DNA of 64,000 bases from Dyella sp. M7H15-1 (GTDB lineage Bacteria; Pseudomonadota; Gammaproteobacteria; Xanthomonadales; Rhodanobacteraceae): contig NZ_CP035300.1 in the NCBI RefSeq assembly GCF_004114615.1, forward strand, positions 3,224,001 to 3,288,000, written 5' to 3'. The position numbers and the translations under genes are program-made. Shown piece after piece: positions 51,934-61,789 of this stretch. The first letter of the stretch is position 1; the number at the start of each line of letters is the position of its first letter. The notes under the pieces are model-generated. The model saw only the letters and a program-made list of their open reading frames with translations. It was not told where the DNA came from and did not search any database.

Positions 51934-52788
51934 TTGAACAGTCTCAGTATCGTCCTGCCTGCCAAAAATGAAGCGCTGGCGTTAGCAGAATTGTTGCCTC
52001 GTCTACGTGCCGTCCAGCCCGCCGCTGAGATCATCGTGGTAGATGATGGCTCTACTGACGAGACCCCGGAAATCTGTGCGCGGCATGGAGTCAAGTGCCT
52101 GACCTCGCCCTATTCAATGGGCAATGGTGCTGCAATCAAGCGAGGGGCCCGCGTAGCACTGGGTGAAATTCTGGTCTTCATGGATGGCGACGGTCAACAC
52201 GACCCCATCGACGTGTCGCGTCTGGTTGAAAAATTGGAGCAAGGCTACGACATGGCTGTGGGCGCGCGCGATTGGGAGAGTCAGGCGGGCGTGGGACGTG
52301 GTCTTGCCAATACGCTCTACAACTGGCTTGCCAGTCGTATGACAGGTCACGTGGTGGCCGATCTGACCTCCGGATTCCGGGCGGTGCGCGCGGCGCGTTT
52401 TCGTGAATTCTTGCACCTTTTGCCCAACGGTTTTTCCTACCCGACGACCAGTACCATGGCGTTTTTCCGTAGCGCCTATCCCGTGGCCTATGTTCCCATC
52501 AAGGCTGCCCAACGGATCGGCAAAAGCCATATCAAGCCCTTGCGTGATGGCCCGCGTTTCTTGTTGATCATTTTCAAGATAGCTACCCTCTATTCGCCGC
52601 TGAAACTGTTCGTTCCTACAAGTGCGTTGTTCTTTGTAGTAGGGGGGCTCAATTACGCATGGACTTTCATCCATAGCGATCGCTTGACTAACATGAGCAC
52701 TTTGATGTGGAGCGCGGCGGTCATCGTCTTTCTGATCGGTCTGGTTTCGGAACAGATCACAGCGTTGACTTATCGACGCGATACCTGA
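51934..52788 (+). CDS. family 2 glycosyltransferase (DPM1/GtrB type) with C-terminal membrane anchors
   Basis: 284 aa. GT-A fold: LSIVLPAKNEALALAELLP at the start, VVDDGSTDETPEI, then MDGDGQHDPIDV (DxD metal site). GFRAVRAARFREFLHLLPNGFSYPTTSTM is typical of polyprenyl-phosphate glycosyltransferases. Two membrane helices lie at residues about 222-245 and 253-275. The start is TTG at 51934; GGGAAG stands 8-14 bases before it and no ATG fits. It probably loads a sugar on a lipid carrier for the nearby GT-C enzymes or a surface glycan. Begins the plus-strand glycan genes. Confidence 0.88.
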   Translation: MNSLSIVLPAKNEALALAELLPRLRAVQPAAEIIVVDDGSTDETPEICARHGVKCLTSPYSMGNGAAIKRGARVALGEILVFMDGDGQHDPIDVSRLVEKLEQGYDMAVGARDWESQAGVGRGLANTLYNWLASRMTGHVVADLTSGFRAVRAARFREFLHLLPNGFSYPTTSTMAFFRSAYPVAYVPIKAAQRIGKSHIKPLRDGPRFLLIIFKIATLYSPLKLFVPTSALFFVVGGLNYAWTFIHSDRLTNMSTLMWSAAVIVFLIGLVSEQITALTYRRDT

Positions 52789-52792
52789 ATCG

Positions 52793-53908
52793 ATGCAGCG
52801 ACAGTTTATTTTTGTCATCGGTACGCGGGCGCAATTGATCAAGGTTGCGCCGGTTGTAGTTGAGTGCGAAAAGCGCGGTATGTTGACGACTTTGCTCATG
52901 ACCGGTCAGCACAAAGAAACCATGCGAGACCTGCTTGAGGAGTTTTCGATTACTTCCAGGCAGGTGGAGGCTTTTCCCGCATCCGAGCGGCTGACGATCA
53001 GGTCTTTGCTGCGTTGGCTTCCCCAAGCCTATCGAGGTTTGGAAAGACAGCTCAAGCAATTGAGGCAACCCAATATCGAGCAGTACGTGCTTGTGCACGG
53101 TGATACGCTTTCCACCTTGCTGGGAGCATTTGCAGCGAGAAGGTGCGATGCCAGGGTGGTTCATCTGGAAAGCGGCCTTACCTCTGGAAGGTTGTTCAAT
53201 CCCTTTCCAGAGGAAATATGTCGTCGGTTGGTGTTTCGGATGACCGACGTCGCCATGTGTCCGGATACCCGTGCGGCCATGTACATGCGGAATCATCACA
53301 AAGCGCAGGTAGTCGATACCGGCGGTAACACCATCGTCGATGCCGTCAACTTGGCGTGTGTTTCGGATGCATGGGACGGTGTGCGCTCGACTTACTTGGT
53401 CGCCTCGCTCCATCGCTTTCAAAATATCTATAACACTCGGCGGCTACGGTACCTGGTGGATTTGATCATCAGGCTTGCGGAAAACAATCCCGTCCATTTC
53501 GTCTTGCATCCGGCAACCCGTAAACGTCTTGACGCCGAAGGCTTAATGGTTGAACTGGCTGAAAATAAAAACGTAAAGTTGTTGCCGCGCATGGGATATC
53601 GCGATTTCCTCCGCCTGGCGGCAGGCGCTACGTGTGTGCTGACGGATGGAGGCTCCAACCAGGAGGAGCTTGCGGCGCTTGGCGTTCCAACGCTGGTGAT
53701 GCGTGAGTACACGGAACGGCAGGACGGACTTGGCGGCAATGCCATCATGGAGGCGGATATCCAGGGGGACGTCGAGTCATTTATACGGCAAGGACGCTTC
53801 GAGGGGCTGAGAAAATCGCCAGCTACTTTTCCAGGTAGTGGCCCCTCTCATCGCATTGCGACGTTCCTCGGCGGGGACGCATCGATATCTGAATCGGTCA
53901 TCCGCTGA
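52793..53908 (+). CDS. UDP-N-acetylglucosamine 2-epimerase-like protein (WecB family, divergent)
   Basis: 371 aa. GT-B-like fold: VIGTRAQLIKVAPVV, HGDTLSTLLGAFAA, HLESGLTSGRLFNPFPEE, and DGGSNQEELAALGVPTLVMR. These align with WecB motifs (GTRPE, HGDT, HVEAGLRS, DSGGxQEE), though several key residues differ (for example GTRAQ for GTRPE and DGGS for DSGG). It may be an epimerase acting on a UDP-sugar or a related enzyme. Begins four bases after the GT2 stop, so they are coupled. Confidence 0.82.
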   Translation: MQRQFIFVIGTRAQLIKVAPVVVECEKRGMLTTLLMTGQHKETMRDLLEEFSITSRQVEAFPASERLTIRSLLRWLPQAYRGLERQLKQLRQPNIEQYVLVHGDTLSTLLGAFAARRCDARVVHLESGLTSGRLFNPFPEEICRRLVFRMTDVAMCPDTRAAMYMRNHHKAQVVDTGGNTIVDAVNLACVSDAWDGVRSTYLVASLHRFQNIYNTRRLRYLVDLIIRLAENNPVHFVLHPATRKRLDAEGLMVELAENKNVKLLPRMGYRDFLRLAAGATCVLTDGGSNQEELAALGVPTLVMREYTERQDGLGGNAIMEADIQGDVESFIRQGRFEGLRKSPATFPGSGPSHRIATFLGGDASISESVIR

Positions 53909-53977
53909 CAGCGCGGCTCCTCGTAACAAGTGGTTGGATGATGTTGGCGGATGGGATCAATATCTGCTGTGGATAGC

Positions 53978-55000
53978 ATGATGAACAAACCTTTGAGAGT
54001 TTGGCTGCCGGCTATCCGCGTTGGAAGTGGTGCTGACGTTTTTGTCGAGCGATTGGCTGAAGGCCTCAGTCGAGCTGGACATTTGCCACGTTTGCAGTGG
54101 TTTCCTCACTCCTATGAGTTCTTTCCGGAGCTGATGCGCGTCTACGTGCCGGTTAAGGAAATCGACCTGATTCATGCAGGGAGTTGGGGCGGGAATGCCT
54201 TCATTGGAATGCGGGTGCCATTGGTGACAACCGTGCTGCATCTGGTTCACGATCCTGCTTATGCACCCTATAGAACCGCGGCACAAGCCATCTACCACCG
54301 GGTGCATGTACGCTGGCGCGAAGGCATGGCCATACGTGCCAGTGCCGCGATCACCGCCATTTCGGATTACGTGGCTGGCACGGTGCGTTCCGTATTCAAA
54401 CGTAACGATGTTCACGCGATACCGTGCTGGGTGGATCTGGATCGCTACAAGCCTGTAAGGCTTTCCTCGAGTGAGGTTGGCAGGCCTTTCCGTTTGTTGA
54501 TGGTCGGCAACCAGACCAAGCGGAAAGGTGTGGATCTGTTTGAAGATTTGGTGAAAGGACTTGGTGAGTCGTTCGAGCTTTCCTGCACGGGAGGGCTACG
54601 AATGGTCCACTCCCGCACCTTCCACGCTGCGGGAGTGAGGTTTCTCGGTCGAATCTCCGAACAGGATCTGATTCAGGAGTATCAGCGCTGCGATGCCGTG
54701 GTTTCCCTGTCGCGCTACGAGGGTTTCGGTTACACCGCTTTGGAAGGCATGGCTTGCGGCAAGCCATTTATCGGATTTGATACCAGTGGTTTAAGCAATG
54801 TAGTCGCCCATGGCGAAACAGGAATGTTGGTGCCCACCAATGATTTGCGGGCATTGATTGAGGCATGCAGGACGCTGGCCGCGGATGCGGCCAAGTGTGA
54901 AACCATGGGGCGGTCTGCGCGCGCGCGCGCTGTGGATCACTTCAAGGGAGAGGACGCCATCGAAAGATATGTGGCGATTTACAGAAATGTACTGTCCTGA
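53978..55000 (+). CDS. family 4 glycosyltransferase
   Basis: About 340 aa. GT-B fold with a C-terminal donor domain: RLLMVGNQTKRKGVDLFEDLV, VRFLGRISEQDLIQEYQRCDAVVSLSRYEGFGYTALEGMACGKP, where EGFGYTALE is the retaining GT4 E(x7)E motif. A catalytic-type N-terminal domain is present. Start is ATG 53978 or 53981 with a GTGGA before it; ATG 53951 is an alternative. It lies 69 bases after the epimerase gene. Probably makes an oligosaccharide for a surface structure. Confidence 0.88.
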   Translation: MMNKPLRVWLPAIRVGSGADVFVERLAEGLSRAGHLPRLQWFPHSYEFFPELMRVYVPVKEIDLIHAGSWGGNAFIGMRVPLVTTVLHLVHDPAYAPYRTAAQAIYHRVHVRWREGMAIRASAAITAISDYVAGTVRSVFKRNDVHAIPCWVDLDRYKPVRLSSSEVGRPFRLLMVGNQTKRKGVDLFEDLVKGLGESFELSCTGGLRMVHSRTFHAAGVRFLGRISEQDLIQEYQRCDAVVSLSRYEGFGYTALEGMACGKPFIGFDTSGLSNVVAHGETGMLVPTNDLRALIEACRTLAADAAKCETMGRSARARAVDHFKGEDAIERYVAIYRNVLS

Positions 55001-55043
55001 ATCGAAAGGGTCGTACAGATGACCGCTCGTATGGGGATAAAGC

Positions 55044-55571
55044 ATGGGATTGGATAAAGAAGCTTGCAAAATTCTGAATTTGGGTTGTGGTGAGCTCTAT
55101 GCCGATGACGCAGTCAATGTTGACCTCTATGCCAAGCGTGTGGATAGCAGATTCGATTTAAACGTCACGCCTTATCCTTTCGAGGCGGGACGTTTTGTGG
55201 AGATAAGGTGCCTGAATATCATTGAGCATCTTGATGACGTTTTTCGAATCATGCTCGAGCTTCATCGCATATCTGACAAGGGTTCGCTCATAAAGATCCG
55301 TGTGCCCCATTTCAGGAGCGCATGTTTATATGAGGACATCACGCATAAACATGGTTTTGCCTGGCGAAGCTTCGATATCTTTACAGATCAGAAGACAATT
55401 TACGGTGAGTATACGGAACCTAAGTTCCGCATAGCGGGCCGGCGTTACACGCCTTATTTGCTGCCATTTCTCTACAGATGGCTTTCGAAGGCGCCGGTGC
55501 TCACCGACAATTTGATCAGCAAATATATTCCGATGGCATCCATCGAGTTTGAGCTGGAAGTTTTAAAGTGA
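55044..55571 (+). CDS. small SAM-dependent methyltransferase-like protein
   Basis: 175 aa. The SAM-binding loop is ILNLGCGELYADDAVNVDLY at residues 10-29, followed by FVEIRCLNIIEHLDD, the acidic second loop, and LIKIRVPHF. It lacks part of the usual C-terminal region, so it is a short class I methyltransferase. It lies 43 bases after the GT4 gene and may methylate a sugar of the same glycan. Substrate unproven. It ends seven bases before the convergent flippase gene. Confidence 0.8.
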   Translation: MGLDKEACKILNLGCGELYADDAVNVDLYAKRVDSRFDLNVTPYPFEAGRFVEIRCLNIIEHLDDVFRIMLELHRISDKGSLIKIRVPHFRSACLYEDITHKHGFAWRSFDIFTDQKTIYGEYTEPKFRIAGRRYTPYLLPFLYRWLSKAPVLTDNLISKYIPMASIEFELEVLK

Positions 55572-55578
55572 AACTTGG

Positions 55579-56841
55579 TTAATCGATACAGGCGAAGTCG
55601 AGCCTTCGCACATTTTTCTGAATCCGCCACCAGCCTATGATCATCATGGATAGTTCCGAGCCAATAACAGCAATGATCAATCCGATCGTGTGCAGTATCG
55701 GTGTAAGGCATACGATGCCTGTTATCAGAAACATTGCGCCGCTAAGCTCAAAGAGCAGTCGTTCGAGAGGTTTGCCCAGTGCTACCAGGATCCCTCCCGC
55801 CGCCATGCGCAGTGTAAGGAATGGCATAGTGATGGCCAGCCATGGCACGAGCTTCCCGGTTTCGGCATAGGCATTCCCGAGTAGCCAAGGGATCAATGGA
55901 TGAAAGCTGGCAAACAGAAAGGTGCCCGCTATACCCCAAGCCAGTGCGATCAAGCCGATGATGCCGATCAGACGCCTGTTTTGCAGATGCGTATCTTTGG
56001 AATGGCGCAGCAAACGAGGTTGCGCGGCCAGCAAAAGTGCCGCAATCGGAGTCGCAAAGGCGCCAAGTATGCGGGATGCGGCTGTATAGATGCCCGCACC
56101 ATGAGCCCCAAGGCTACGCACGGCAACGATCTTATCCAATTCAGAGGGGTTGTATGCAACAAGAAGCATCGCAGCGTAAGAGGCTCCCAGGCGAAGCTCT
56201 TGGCGAGTCATGAATCTCGGGCGCCATGTCAGTGACACTAGTCGTCTCACGACAATCAAGCCTGCTCCACAACCCAGGAATGATGCAATCAATTGGAGTC
56301 CGGCGAAACCAGTCAGGCGATCGGACTGGGGAAGATTGAAGCAAGCGAGCACGGCGATAGCGCGCAGAAGTAACGGGAGCCATTGCAGAAATTGACTGGT
56401 GGCGACTTTTTCGCACCCTTGCATGATGAAGCTAAACAACATGGTGAGCGGGTTGAAGATCAGCTCCGCCATGCCTAGAAATACTAGGATTTCAACGGAA
56501 AAGCCGGTGTTTCCGGTGATGTATCTACCGAAGCCCGCATAGATGACGAGCAGAAAAAGGCCGAGGACGAGGGTGAGTGGCCACGCATAACGCCACGTAT
56601 GCGCAACGGTGGTTTTATCTACGGCAGCACGTGCAAGCAAGATGTAGCCGGAGCCCATGCTGGGCAAGGTTCCCAACACGACAGCTAGCGATGCTGCCGA
56701 GGCATAGTCGCCGTAAGTCGCCGGGGCAAGAAGCCTGGAAAGAAGGATCAAGGTTGCAGCCTGGGTGACTATACGCAAACCGAGCATCAAGGCTGTACGC
56801 AAGGTGCTTTGGGCGAGCCGCCCTCTCACTTGATAATCCAA
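55579..56841 (-). CDS. Wzx-like polysaccharide flippase
   Basis: 420 aa with about 12 membrane segments. The N-terminal pattern LILLSRLLAPATYGDYASAASLAVVLGTLPSMGSGYILL is typical of O-antigen/MVF-fold flippases (SRxLxPxxyG). It probably flips a lipid-linked oligosaccharide across the inner membrane. On the minus strand, next to the plus-strand glycosyltransferases and the GT-C enzymes, which suits a glycosylation or capsule system. Confidence 0.87.
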   Translation of the reverse strand: MDYQVRGRLAQSTLRTALMLGLRIVTQAATLILLSRLLAPATYGDYASAASLAVVLGTLPSMGSGYILLARAAVDKTTVAHTWRYAWPLTLVLGLFLLVIYAGFGRYITGNTGFSVEILVFLGMAELIFNPLTMLFSFIMQGCEKVATSQFLQWLPLLLRAIAVLACFNLPQSDRLTGFAGLQLIASFLGCGAGLIVVRRLVSLTWRPRFMTRQELRLGASYAAMLLVAYNPSELDKIVAVRSLGAHGAGIYTAASRILGAFATPIAALLLAAQPRLLRHSKDTHLQNRRLIGIIGLIALAWGIAGTFLFASFHPLIPWLLGNAYAETGKLVPWLAITMPFLTLRMAAGGILVALGKPLERLLFELSGAMFLITGIVCLTPILHTIGLIIAVIGSELSMMIIGWWRIQKNVRRLDFACID

Positions 56842-56867
56842 TTTTTATATAAGGGATGTGTCATGAG

Positions 56868-58844
56868 TCATTGCTGTAATGATTTCAGGTCAGAATCAAG
56901 GCTTCCGCCAATATTCAACTGTCTCAGTTCGTCGATTTGATCCTTTGCTTCATCACGCTTGTTCGATGCGATCAGCATACGGATCAGTGTGATGCGATAG
57001 GCGGGCTCTCGCGGAGCGAGCAACACCGTTTTTCTGGCCACGCGAAGCCCTAGTTCGTGATCTTGCATCATGTTCCATGCGAAATCAGCATACATGGCAA
57101 GAAGGCGGGCATTAGGGTTGGGGTGCGAGAGCGCGGCCGTGTAAGCACGCTCCATCTGATCAAGCGGCAAGGTGCAATCCTGCTCGTGATCGCATCGAGT
57201 CAGTGCTTCCAGCGAACTTTCATCTTGTACGGTTGGTTTGCGTGCTTTGAGCTTGGCGACCATGCTGTCCCACCACGCTTGCCGGAGCGGCAGGCGCATG
57301 CGCGAATTCATGAAGATCAGGGCCTGTTCCGGCAATATTGACGACCCTGGAATCGCTGCGGACCGCTCCAGCGGCGCATAGGCGAGTTTGGTAAAAGGTG
57401 AGTTGGGATCGTAATGAGAGTAGATAATATAGGTACGCCCCAATTCATATTGGGCACGCGGAGAGTCGGGGGCGCGAGTGGCCAATTCGATGGACAGTCT
57501 CAGTGGCGTGCTCCATGCCATGGCTGTCATCGCAGTCTCACATGCCCACAGTGCGAGCAGGCCGATGAGCAATGTCCAGCGAGCAATGGAAAATTTGGCA
57601 GGTGAATGGTTGATCGCCTCCTGCTTCGGTACCAGTACCGGCACTAGCGCCAGCAAAAGCCCCATGCTGGCAAAATAATTGCGGTGTTCATAAACAAGTT
57701 CCAGGGGAAGAATGGTAGCTGTCAGCCATTGGCACCCTAGAAAGAGCAGGATGCCAAGGCTGACGAGTGGTTTTCTGCGGCGCAACCACAGTGCAACAGC
57801 AACCAAGCCGACAAGGGCAGCCATGCTGGCAAGTGTCGTCGCGGGGCTCAGTAGTCCGGTCGAGATTTGGAAGTTGTCGTGATAGAACGACAACTCGTTG
57901 GGAACCGGCAGCAGAATCCAGGCGATGTAGTTCACCACGATACGTGCTTCGCTCAACAGCCGTTCGCTCAGGCTGAAGCCGCGCGCAACCCATGTGGCCG
58001 AATTCAAAACGTTTGGCAGAAGCCAAAGCATGCCCAGGATAAATGGAAGGGCAAGAACCGCAACAAACAAAATGATGATTCTCGAGTCCCTACCTTCGAT
58101 CTGAGATTCGTTGTTCTGGGTGCCAATGGAAAAGCGCTTGAAGCCGAACAACACCCACTCCATCAGAAAGGCATATAGCGGCAGCATCGCGGCTGTTTCC
58201 TTGGCCAGGCATCCGATCCCAGTGGGAATGATGATGCTGCCCGCGCAAAGCAGAAACCCTTTCCATTCCATCTTGGATAAAGTTGGATCCTGCATGGAGG
58301 CGTTGCAGTCTCGCATGTGCCGGCGTCCGGCCAGATAGCCGATCATGCCGGCAAGCACAAACAGATTAGCCATGCTTTCCATGCGCTGCACGACGTACAG
58401 CACGGCCGTTGCATTGATGGGCAATAGGAGCCAACCGGCGGCTATCAAGCTTGCTACAAAACCATGTCGCTTCTTGTTCGATGCTTGGCTTTCGTAAGTC
58501 AACAGAGCCTTGGCGAGGACAAATACCAGTACGCCATTCAAAAGATGAATGAACAGATTGGTGAGCTTCATCCAATAAGGGTCTAAACCGCTGGCCAAGT
58601 AGTTCACCGCAAAAGTTAGCGAGGCCAGCGGGCGCTTGAAGTCGCTGGCTGGGGACGAAAGCGCGGCGCGAACCAGCGATCCAAGATCGGCTGATTGTGG
58701 CTGTACCCCTCTGTTGTCGACAATGTTGGGATAGTCGTCGAACAGGAAGCCGCCGGAGAGGCCAGGCCAGTAAACGGTTGCAGTTAGTAGAAGCGCGGCG
58801 GCAACAACAAACCAATGAGCGGTCAATCGGAAGCTTTTATTCAT
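56868..58844 (-). CDS. GT-C type membrane glycosyltransferase-like protein with TPR-like tail, copy 1
   Basis: 658 aa, about ten membrane segments to residue 430, then a soluble helical tail (TPR-like, TRAPDSPRAQYELGRTYIIYS). A first-loop acidic motif GGFLFDDYPNIVDN, then RPLASLTFAVNYLASG, and the conserved LELVYEHRNYFASMGL are shared with its upstream neighbour. This pattern (FDDY..., RP(L), HRNYF) occurs in TMTC/DUF1736-type O-glycosyltransferase families. ATG 58844 is chosen as it overlaps the neighbour's stop (ATGA). The function suggested is pilin or surface-protein glycosylation; unproven. Confidence 0.82.
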   Translation of the reverse strand: MNKSFRLTAHWFVVAAALLLTATVYWPGLSGGFLFDDYPNIVDNRGVQPQSADLGSLVRAALSSPASDFKRPLASLTFAVNYLASGLDPYWMKLTNLFIHLLNGVLVFVLAKALLTYESQASNKKRHGFVASLIAAGWLLLPINATAVLYVVQRMESMANLFVLAGMIGYLAGRRHMRDCNASMQDPTLSKMEWKGFLLCAGSIIIPTGIGCLAKETAAMLPLYAFLMEWVLFGFKRFSIGTQNNESQIEGRDSRIIILFVAVLALPFILGMLWLLPNVLNSATWVARGFSLSERLLSEARIVVNYIAWILLPVPNELSFYHDNFQISTGLLSPATTLASMAALVGLVAVALWLRRRKPLVSLGILLFLGCQWLTATILPLELVYEHRNYFASMGLLLALVPVLVPKQEAINHSPAKFSIARWTLLIGLLALWACETAMTAMAWSTPLRLSIELATRAPDSPRAQYELGRTYIIYSHYDPNSPFTKLAYAPLERSAAIPGSSILPEQALIFMNSRMRLPLRQAWWDSMVAKLKARKPTVQDESSLEALTRCDHEQDCTLPLDQMERAYTAALSHPNPNARLLAMYADFAWNMMQDHELGLRVARKTVLLAPREPAYRITLIRMLIASNKRDEAKDQIDELRQLNIGGSLDSDLKSLQQ

Positions 58845-60865
58845 CGATGCGTGTTGCCCTCGCACTGGCTAGGAAAGGAGTAACTTGAACCTTCGGACTT
58901 AGTGTCCGCAAGGAGCTGCTGTCGAAGATGATCTATTTCATTCGGCCAGTAATTCTGCTGTTTTAGAATCCATGCATGCAACATGGCCATGCCTATGCCG
59001 GGCGCTACGACCTTGTCCTGCTCGTGCTGGTAATGATCGAGCAGGCATAGTCCTTGGACCGGATAACCGGCCATGCCCAAGGTTGCGGCGCCTTTAAGTG
59101 CGACAGCCGGCCGTATTTTGCGATCCAATGCCTCAGTAAAGTCGTTCAAGGCCAGGTCGGGTTTCTTATCGACCAGCGCGATGCGTCCGCGCGCAAAGAT
59201 GAAATCTTGCTGATAACCGGCGGCATCCAGGCGAGGGTTTTGCAACCCTGCATCGATAACATTCCGGATGTCCTGTAGGTTGAAGCCTGGGCAGCTTCCA
59301 TCCCGTGCGATGGGCAAGACGCGATCGAACCAGTGCGTGAACAAACTGCTCATGCTCGACGTCGTTCGCATGGAAGTTAGTGCCGCTTCGATGTCCTCGT
59401 TGCTGACGCCGCCTGTCATGCAGCGAGCACCAAGCATATTCAAAGCGATTTGTGGCTCATTGGGATCTTTCTGCAGAGCGACTTCCAACCGTTGGAGCGC
59501 CTTCCGTGGTGCCCCGTTTTCCATTTCCACTTGCGCTGCGTGTGTTTGCGCACGAGGTGAGTCTGGATTGATGCGCGCCCAGATGAGGGCCTGTTCCTTT
59601 TCGTTTCCCCATATCTGAGCGGAGATATAGGTCATCGAAGCCAAGCCGAGTGGCAATACAGCCATCAGGATGTATTTAGGTACCGGCATGGAACGCAAGT
59701 CGGCCAGCCATAACCCGAGGGGCCAGAACATCAACAATGCCGGCACGTAATTACGATGCTCGTAATACAGTTCAAGCGGTATGGACGTGGATTCCATCAA
59801 ATGTCCGGCAAAAAAGAACAGAATGGCCAGCGTCAATGCCGGGTGCTTGCGGCGTACCCCATAGCCATAGCCAATGAGAGCAGATACGGCGAGCAACCCG
59901 GTTAGTGTAGACATGGGATGCCATAACGAAGCGGACACTATGTATTGATCGTTGAAAAGTCCGCTCGAAAAAGGGCGGGGAAGCCATAGCAGAGAGAGGT
60001 AGTCCATGACGATGCGCGGCTCTGTCAAAAGCCTCTGCGCATAAGTCCACGAGCGCCCACTAGCGTTGCCGCCAGACAACATGCCATGCACGCCAATGTA
60101 AGCCAGATAGAGCAAGACAGCGGCAGTAGGTGCAACGCTCAACCATTGCATGATATTGCAATAGAGGCGCCTCGGTGCATCGGAAACTATCGCTTGGCGT
60201 TTGCTTAGCAGAACGGTTTCGATAAGAAGGGTATACAACGGCAGCAAGGCACCGTTGGCCTTGGAGAGTATGCCCAAGGCCGTGAAGAAAACCAGGCTGA
60301 TCACGCAATAAGCGATGCCGAGTTTGCTGCGCCCCTCCGCAATATGTTGGCGACCCTGCAGCCAGGTCAGCAATCCTGCTAGCACGCAGGTGGCTGGCAG
60401 CATGGCTTCACGTTGCACAATGTATAGGGTGGTGGATACCAGCAAAGGATGGAGTAACCACAATGCGGTACCGATTAGAGCTGCGATGTAGGGACGTGCT
60501 GTCCGCGAATGGGTAAGTAATTGGCCCAGGCGTACCAATAGGGTATACAGCAGCACACCGTTGAACAGGTGTAACGCCAGATTTGAATACTTGAATGGGA
60601 GCGGACTGGTTGGCCAATGCCGCGCGTTAAGTAGGAACGTCAGCAAGGTCAGCGGTCGACCAGTAGGGTCGGCGGTGCCCGATGTGATATAGCGCCAAAA
60701 GGCCGGCCAATTATCGATCGGACCGCTATCGCCCAGAGCGGGTAAGTTGGCGAAATCGTCAAAAAGAAAGCCACCGTGCAAGCCTGGGCCATAGGCTGCG
60801 GCGGTGAGCAGCAAGACCATGGCCAGAATCAGCCATGCTCTGATGGGGGTCAAATGAGTAAACAT
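58841..60865 (-). CDS. GT-C type membrane glycosyltransferase-like protein with TPR-like tail, copy 2
   Basis: 674 aa paralogue of the gene downstream. Shared features: GGFLFDDFANLPAL in the first periplasmic loop, GRPLTLLTFLLNA, LYIVQREAMLPATCVL, LELYYEHRNYVPALLM, then a helical tail with NPDSPRAQTHAAQVEMENG and ALQRLEVALQKDPNEPQIAL. The acidic DD of the first loop is where GT-C enzymes place their catalytic acid, an inference. It starts just after the pilin terminator at 60873-60909, so it may need its own promoter or read-through. Likely acts with the pilin encoded directly upstream. Confidence 0.82.
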   Translation of the reverse strand: MFTHLTPIRAWLILAMVLLLTAAAYGPGLHGGFLFDDFANLPALGDSGPIDNWPAFWRYITSGTADPTGRPLTLLTFLLNARHWPTSPLPFKYSNLALHLFNGVLLYTLLVRLGQLLTHSRTARPYIAALIGTALWLLHPLLVSTTLYIVQREAMLPATCVLAGLLTWLQGRQHIAEGRSKLGIAYCVISLVFFTALGILSKANGALLPLYTLLIETVLLSKRQAIVSDAPRRLYCNIMQWLSVAPTAAVLLYLAYIGVHGMLSGGNASGRSWTYAQRLLTEPRIVMDYLSLLWLPRPFSSGLFNDQYIVSASLWHPMSTLTGLLAVSALIGYGYGVRRKHPALTLAILFFFAGHLMESTSIPLELYYEHRNYVPALLMFWPLGLWLADLRSMPVPKYILMAVLPLGLASMTYISAQIWGNEKEQALIWARINPDSPRAQTHAAQVEMENGAPRKALQRLEVALQKDPNEPQIALNMLGARCMTGGVSNEDIEAALTSMRTTSSMSSLFTHWFDRVLPIARDGSCPGFNLQDIRNVIDAGLQNPRLDAAGYQQDFIFARGRIALVDKKPDLALNDFTEALDRKIRPAVALKGAATLGMAGYPVQGLCLLDHYQHEQDKVVAPGIGMAMLHAWILKQQNYWPNEIDHLRQQLLADTKSEGSSYSFPSQCEGNTHR

Positions 60866-60872
60866 CGGGATA

Positions 60873-60909
60873 ATCTAAAAGAGAGAAGGGCCGCACAAGG
60901 CGGCCCTTC
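60873..60909 (-). terminator. intrinsic terminator after the first pilin gene
   Basis: On the minus strand GAAGGGCCGC pairs with GCGGCCCTTC over ten bases around loop CTTGT (plus-strand 60885-60894 and 60900-60909), followed by TCTCTCTTTT. It ends 27 bases past the pilin stop. A strong terminator behind a highly expressed pilin gene is expected. Confidence 0.85.
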
Positions 60910-60935
60910 GATAGGCGGTCATGCTAAGCCTGTTA

Positions 60936-61379
60936 TCAGCCGCCGTTACGGCAGCTAGTGGGCAGGTACTTCTGGGGAACGGTGGTTTGGGTGCTGCCGC
61001 AGTGCCAAACGATGCTGCCCGCACTGGTAATGGGCGACAGCGCAAAAATGTCACTATAGATGGCAGCGTTGGTGGCGGCCTGACTGAAGGCTGCGGTGAT
61101 TCCGGTGCCGGCGACTGTAACGGAGCTGACGTACTTACCGGTGATGCTGGTGGACGCCGCGAGACCAGCAGAGGTGTTGTTGCCTGGCAGGCGGCCCGTA
61201 TTGGTAAAGAACTCGCCTACAGCCGTCTTGGCGCCATCGGCTAGCACCGCACCTTCAGAAACTTGTGCGCGGATCAGGTAGTTCTGATAAGCCGGGATGG
61301 CAATGGCCGCTAGGATGGCAATGATCGCAACTACGATCATCAGTTCGATAAGGGTGAAGCCCTGCTGGATTTTCTTCAT
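60936..61379 (-). CDS. pilA: type IV major pilin, copy 1 (147 aa)
   Basis: The type III leader is MKKIQQG, cut before [20 protein letters not shown], and Glu5 of the mature chain is present. The membrane helix is followed by [27 protein letters not shown], the usual beta-sheet head, and a C-terminal disulfide loop from [18 protein letters not shown]. The pilin would be processed by PilD (47591-48448). Ser/Thr-rich segments (STSITGK) could carry glycans added by the adjacent GT-C enzymes. A terminator follows immediately. Confidence 0.95.
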   Translation of the reverse strand: MKKIQQGFTLIELMIVVAIIAILAAIAIPAYQNYLIRAQVSEGAVLADGAKTAVGEFFTNTGRLPGNNTSAGLAASTSITGKYVSSVTVAGTGITAAFSQAATNAAIYSDIFALSPITSAGSIVWHCGSTQTTVPQKYLPTSCRNGG

Positions 61380-61789
61380 GGTAGTTCCTCTTATTACGTT
61401 TGGTTAGCTAACCGCTGTTGATGCCACCTGAACCCCAGCCCCGAATCCCTAGGCGGGATCAGGCTCCATGCAAGTGTAGTCAGGAATACCAGGAAGCGAG
61501 GAAGCAGCATATATGCCATGTATATGGTTGCTCTAGCAGTTCTGGCTCTGAGTTCTTGATTGCGTGGTGAGGTTCACGAAATTTGGATCTTTTTTTCACT
61601 GTGGTGAAGGGCGGATGTCACTGCAACAAGGTATTGGCGGCGAAATCGGTTATTTTGTGTCAATAAGTGACGTTGAATGTCACGTTAATAGTGGGGCGTG
61701 ACGACTATTGGCGACCTGCTGGCGTTACGCGGTGGTTGACTGGATCGTAAGTCCATGCTGACACGGTGAAACACGTGCTGGCTCACCCG
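61380..61789. other. intergenic region between the two pilin genes
   Basis: About 410 bases, A/T-richer than the genes. It must contain the promoter of pilin copy 1 near its left end. I looked for a sigma-54 (-24/-12) pattern but could not find a convincing one. A short inverted repeat GTGAC...GTCAC lies near 61668-61684. No open frame or RNA gene is convincing. No clear terminator was found for copy 2. Confidence 0.35.

Noticed and set aside
61380-61560. Sigma-54 promoter before pilin copy 1
   Set aside because: TGGCA is present but no GC at the right -12 spacing follows.
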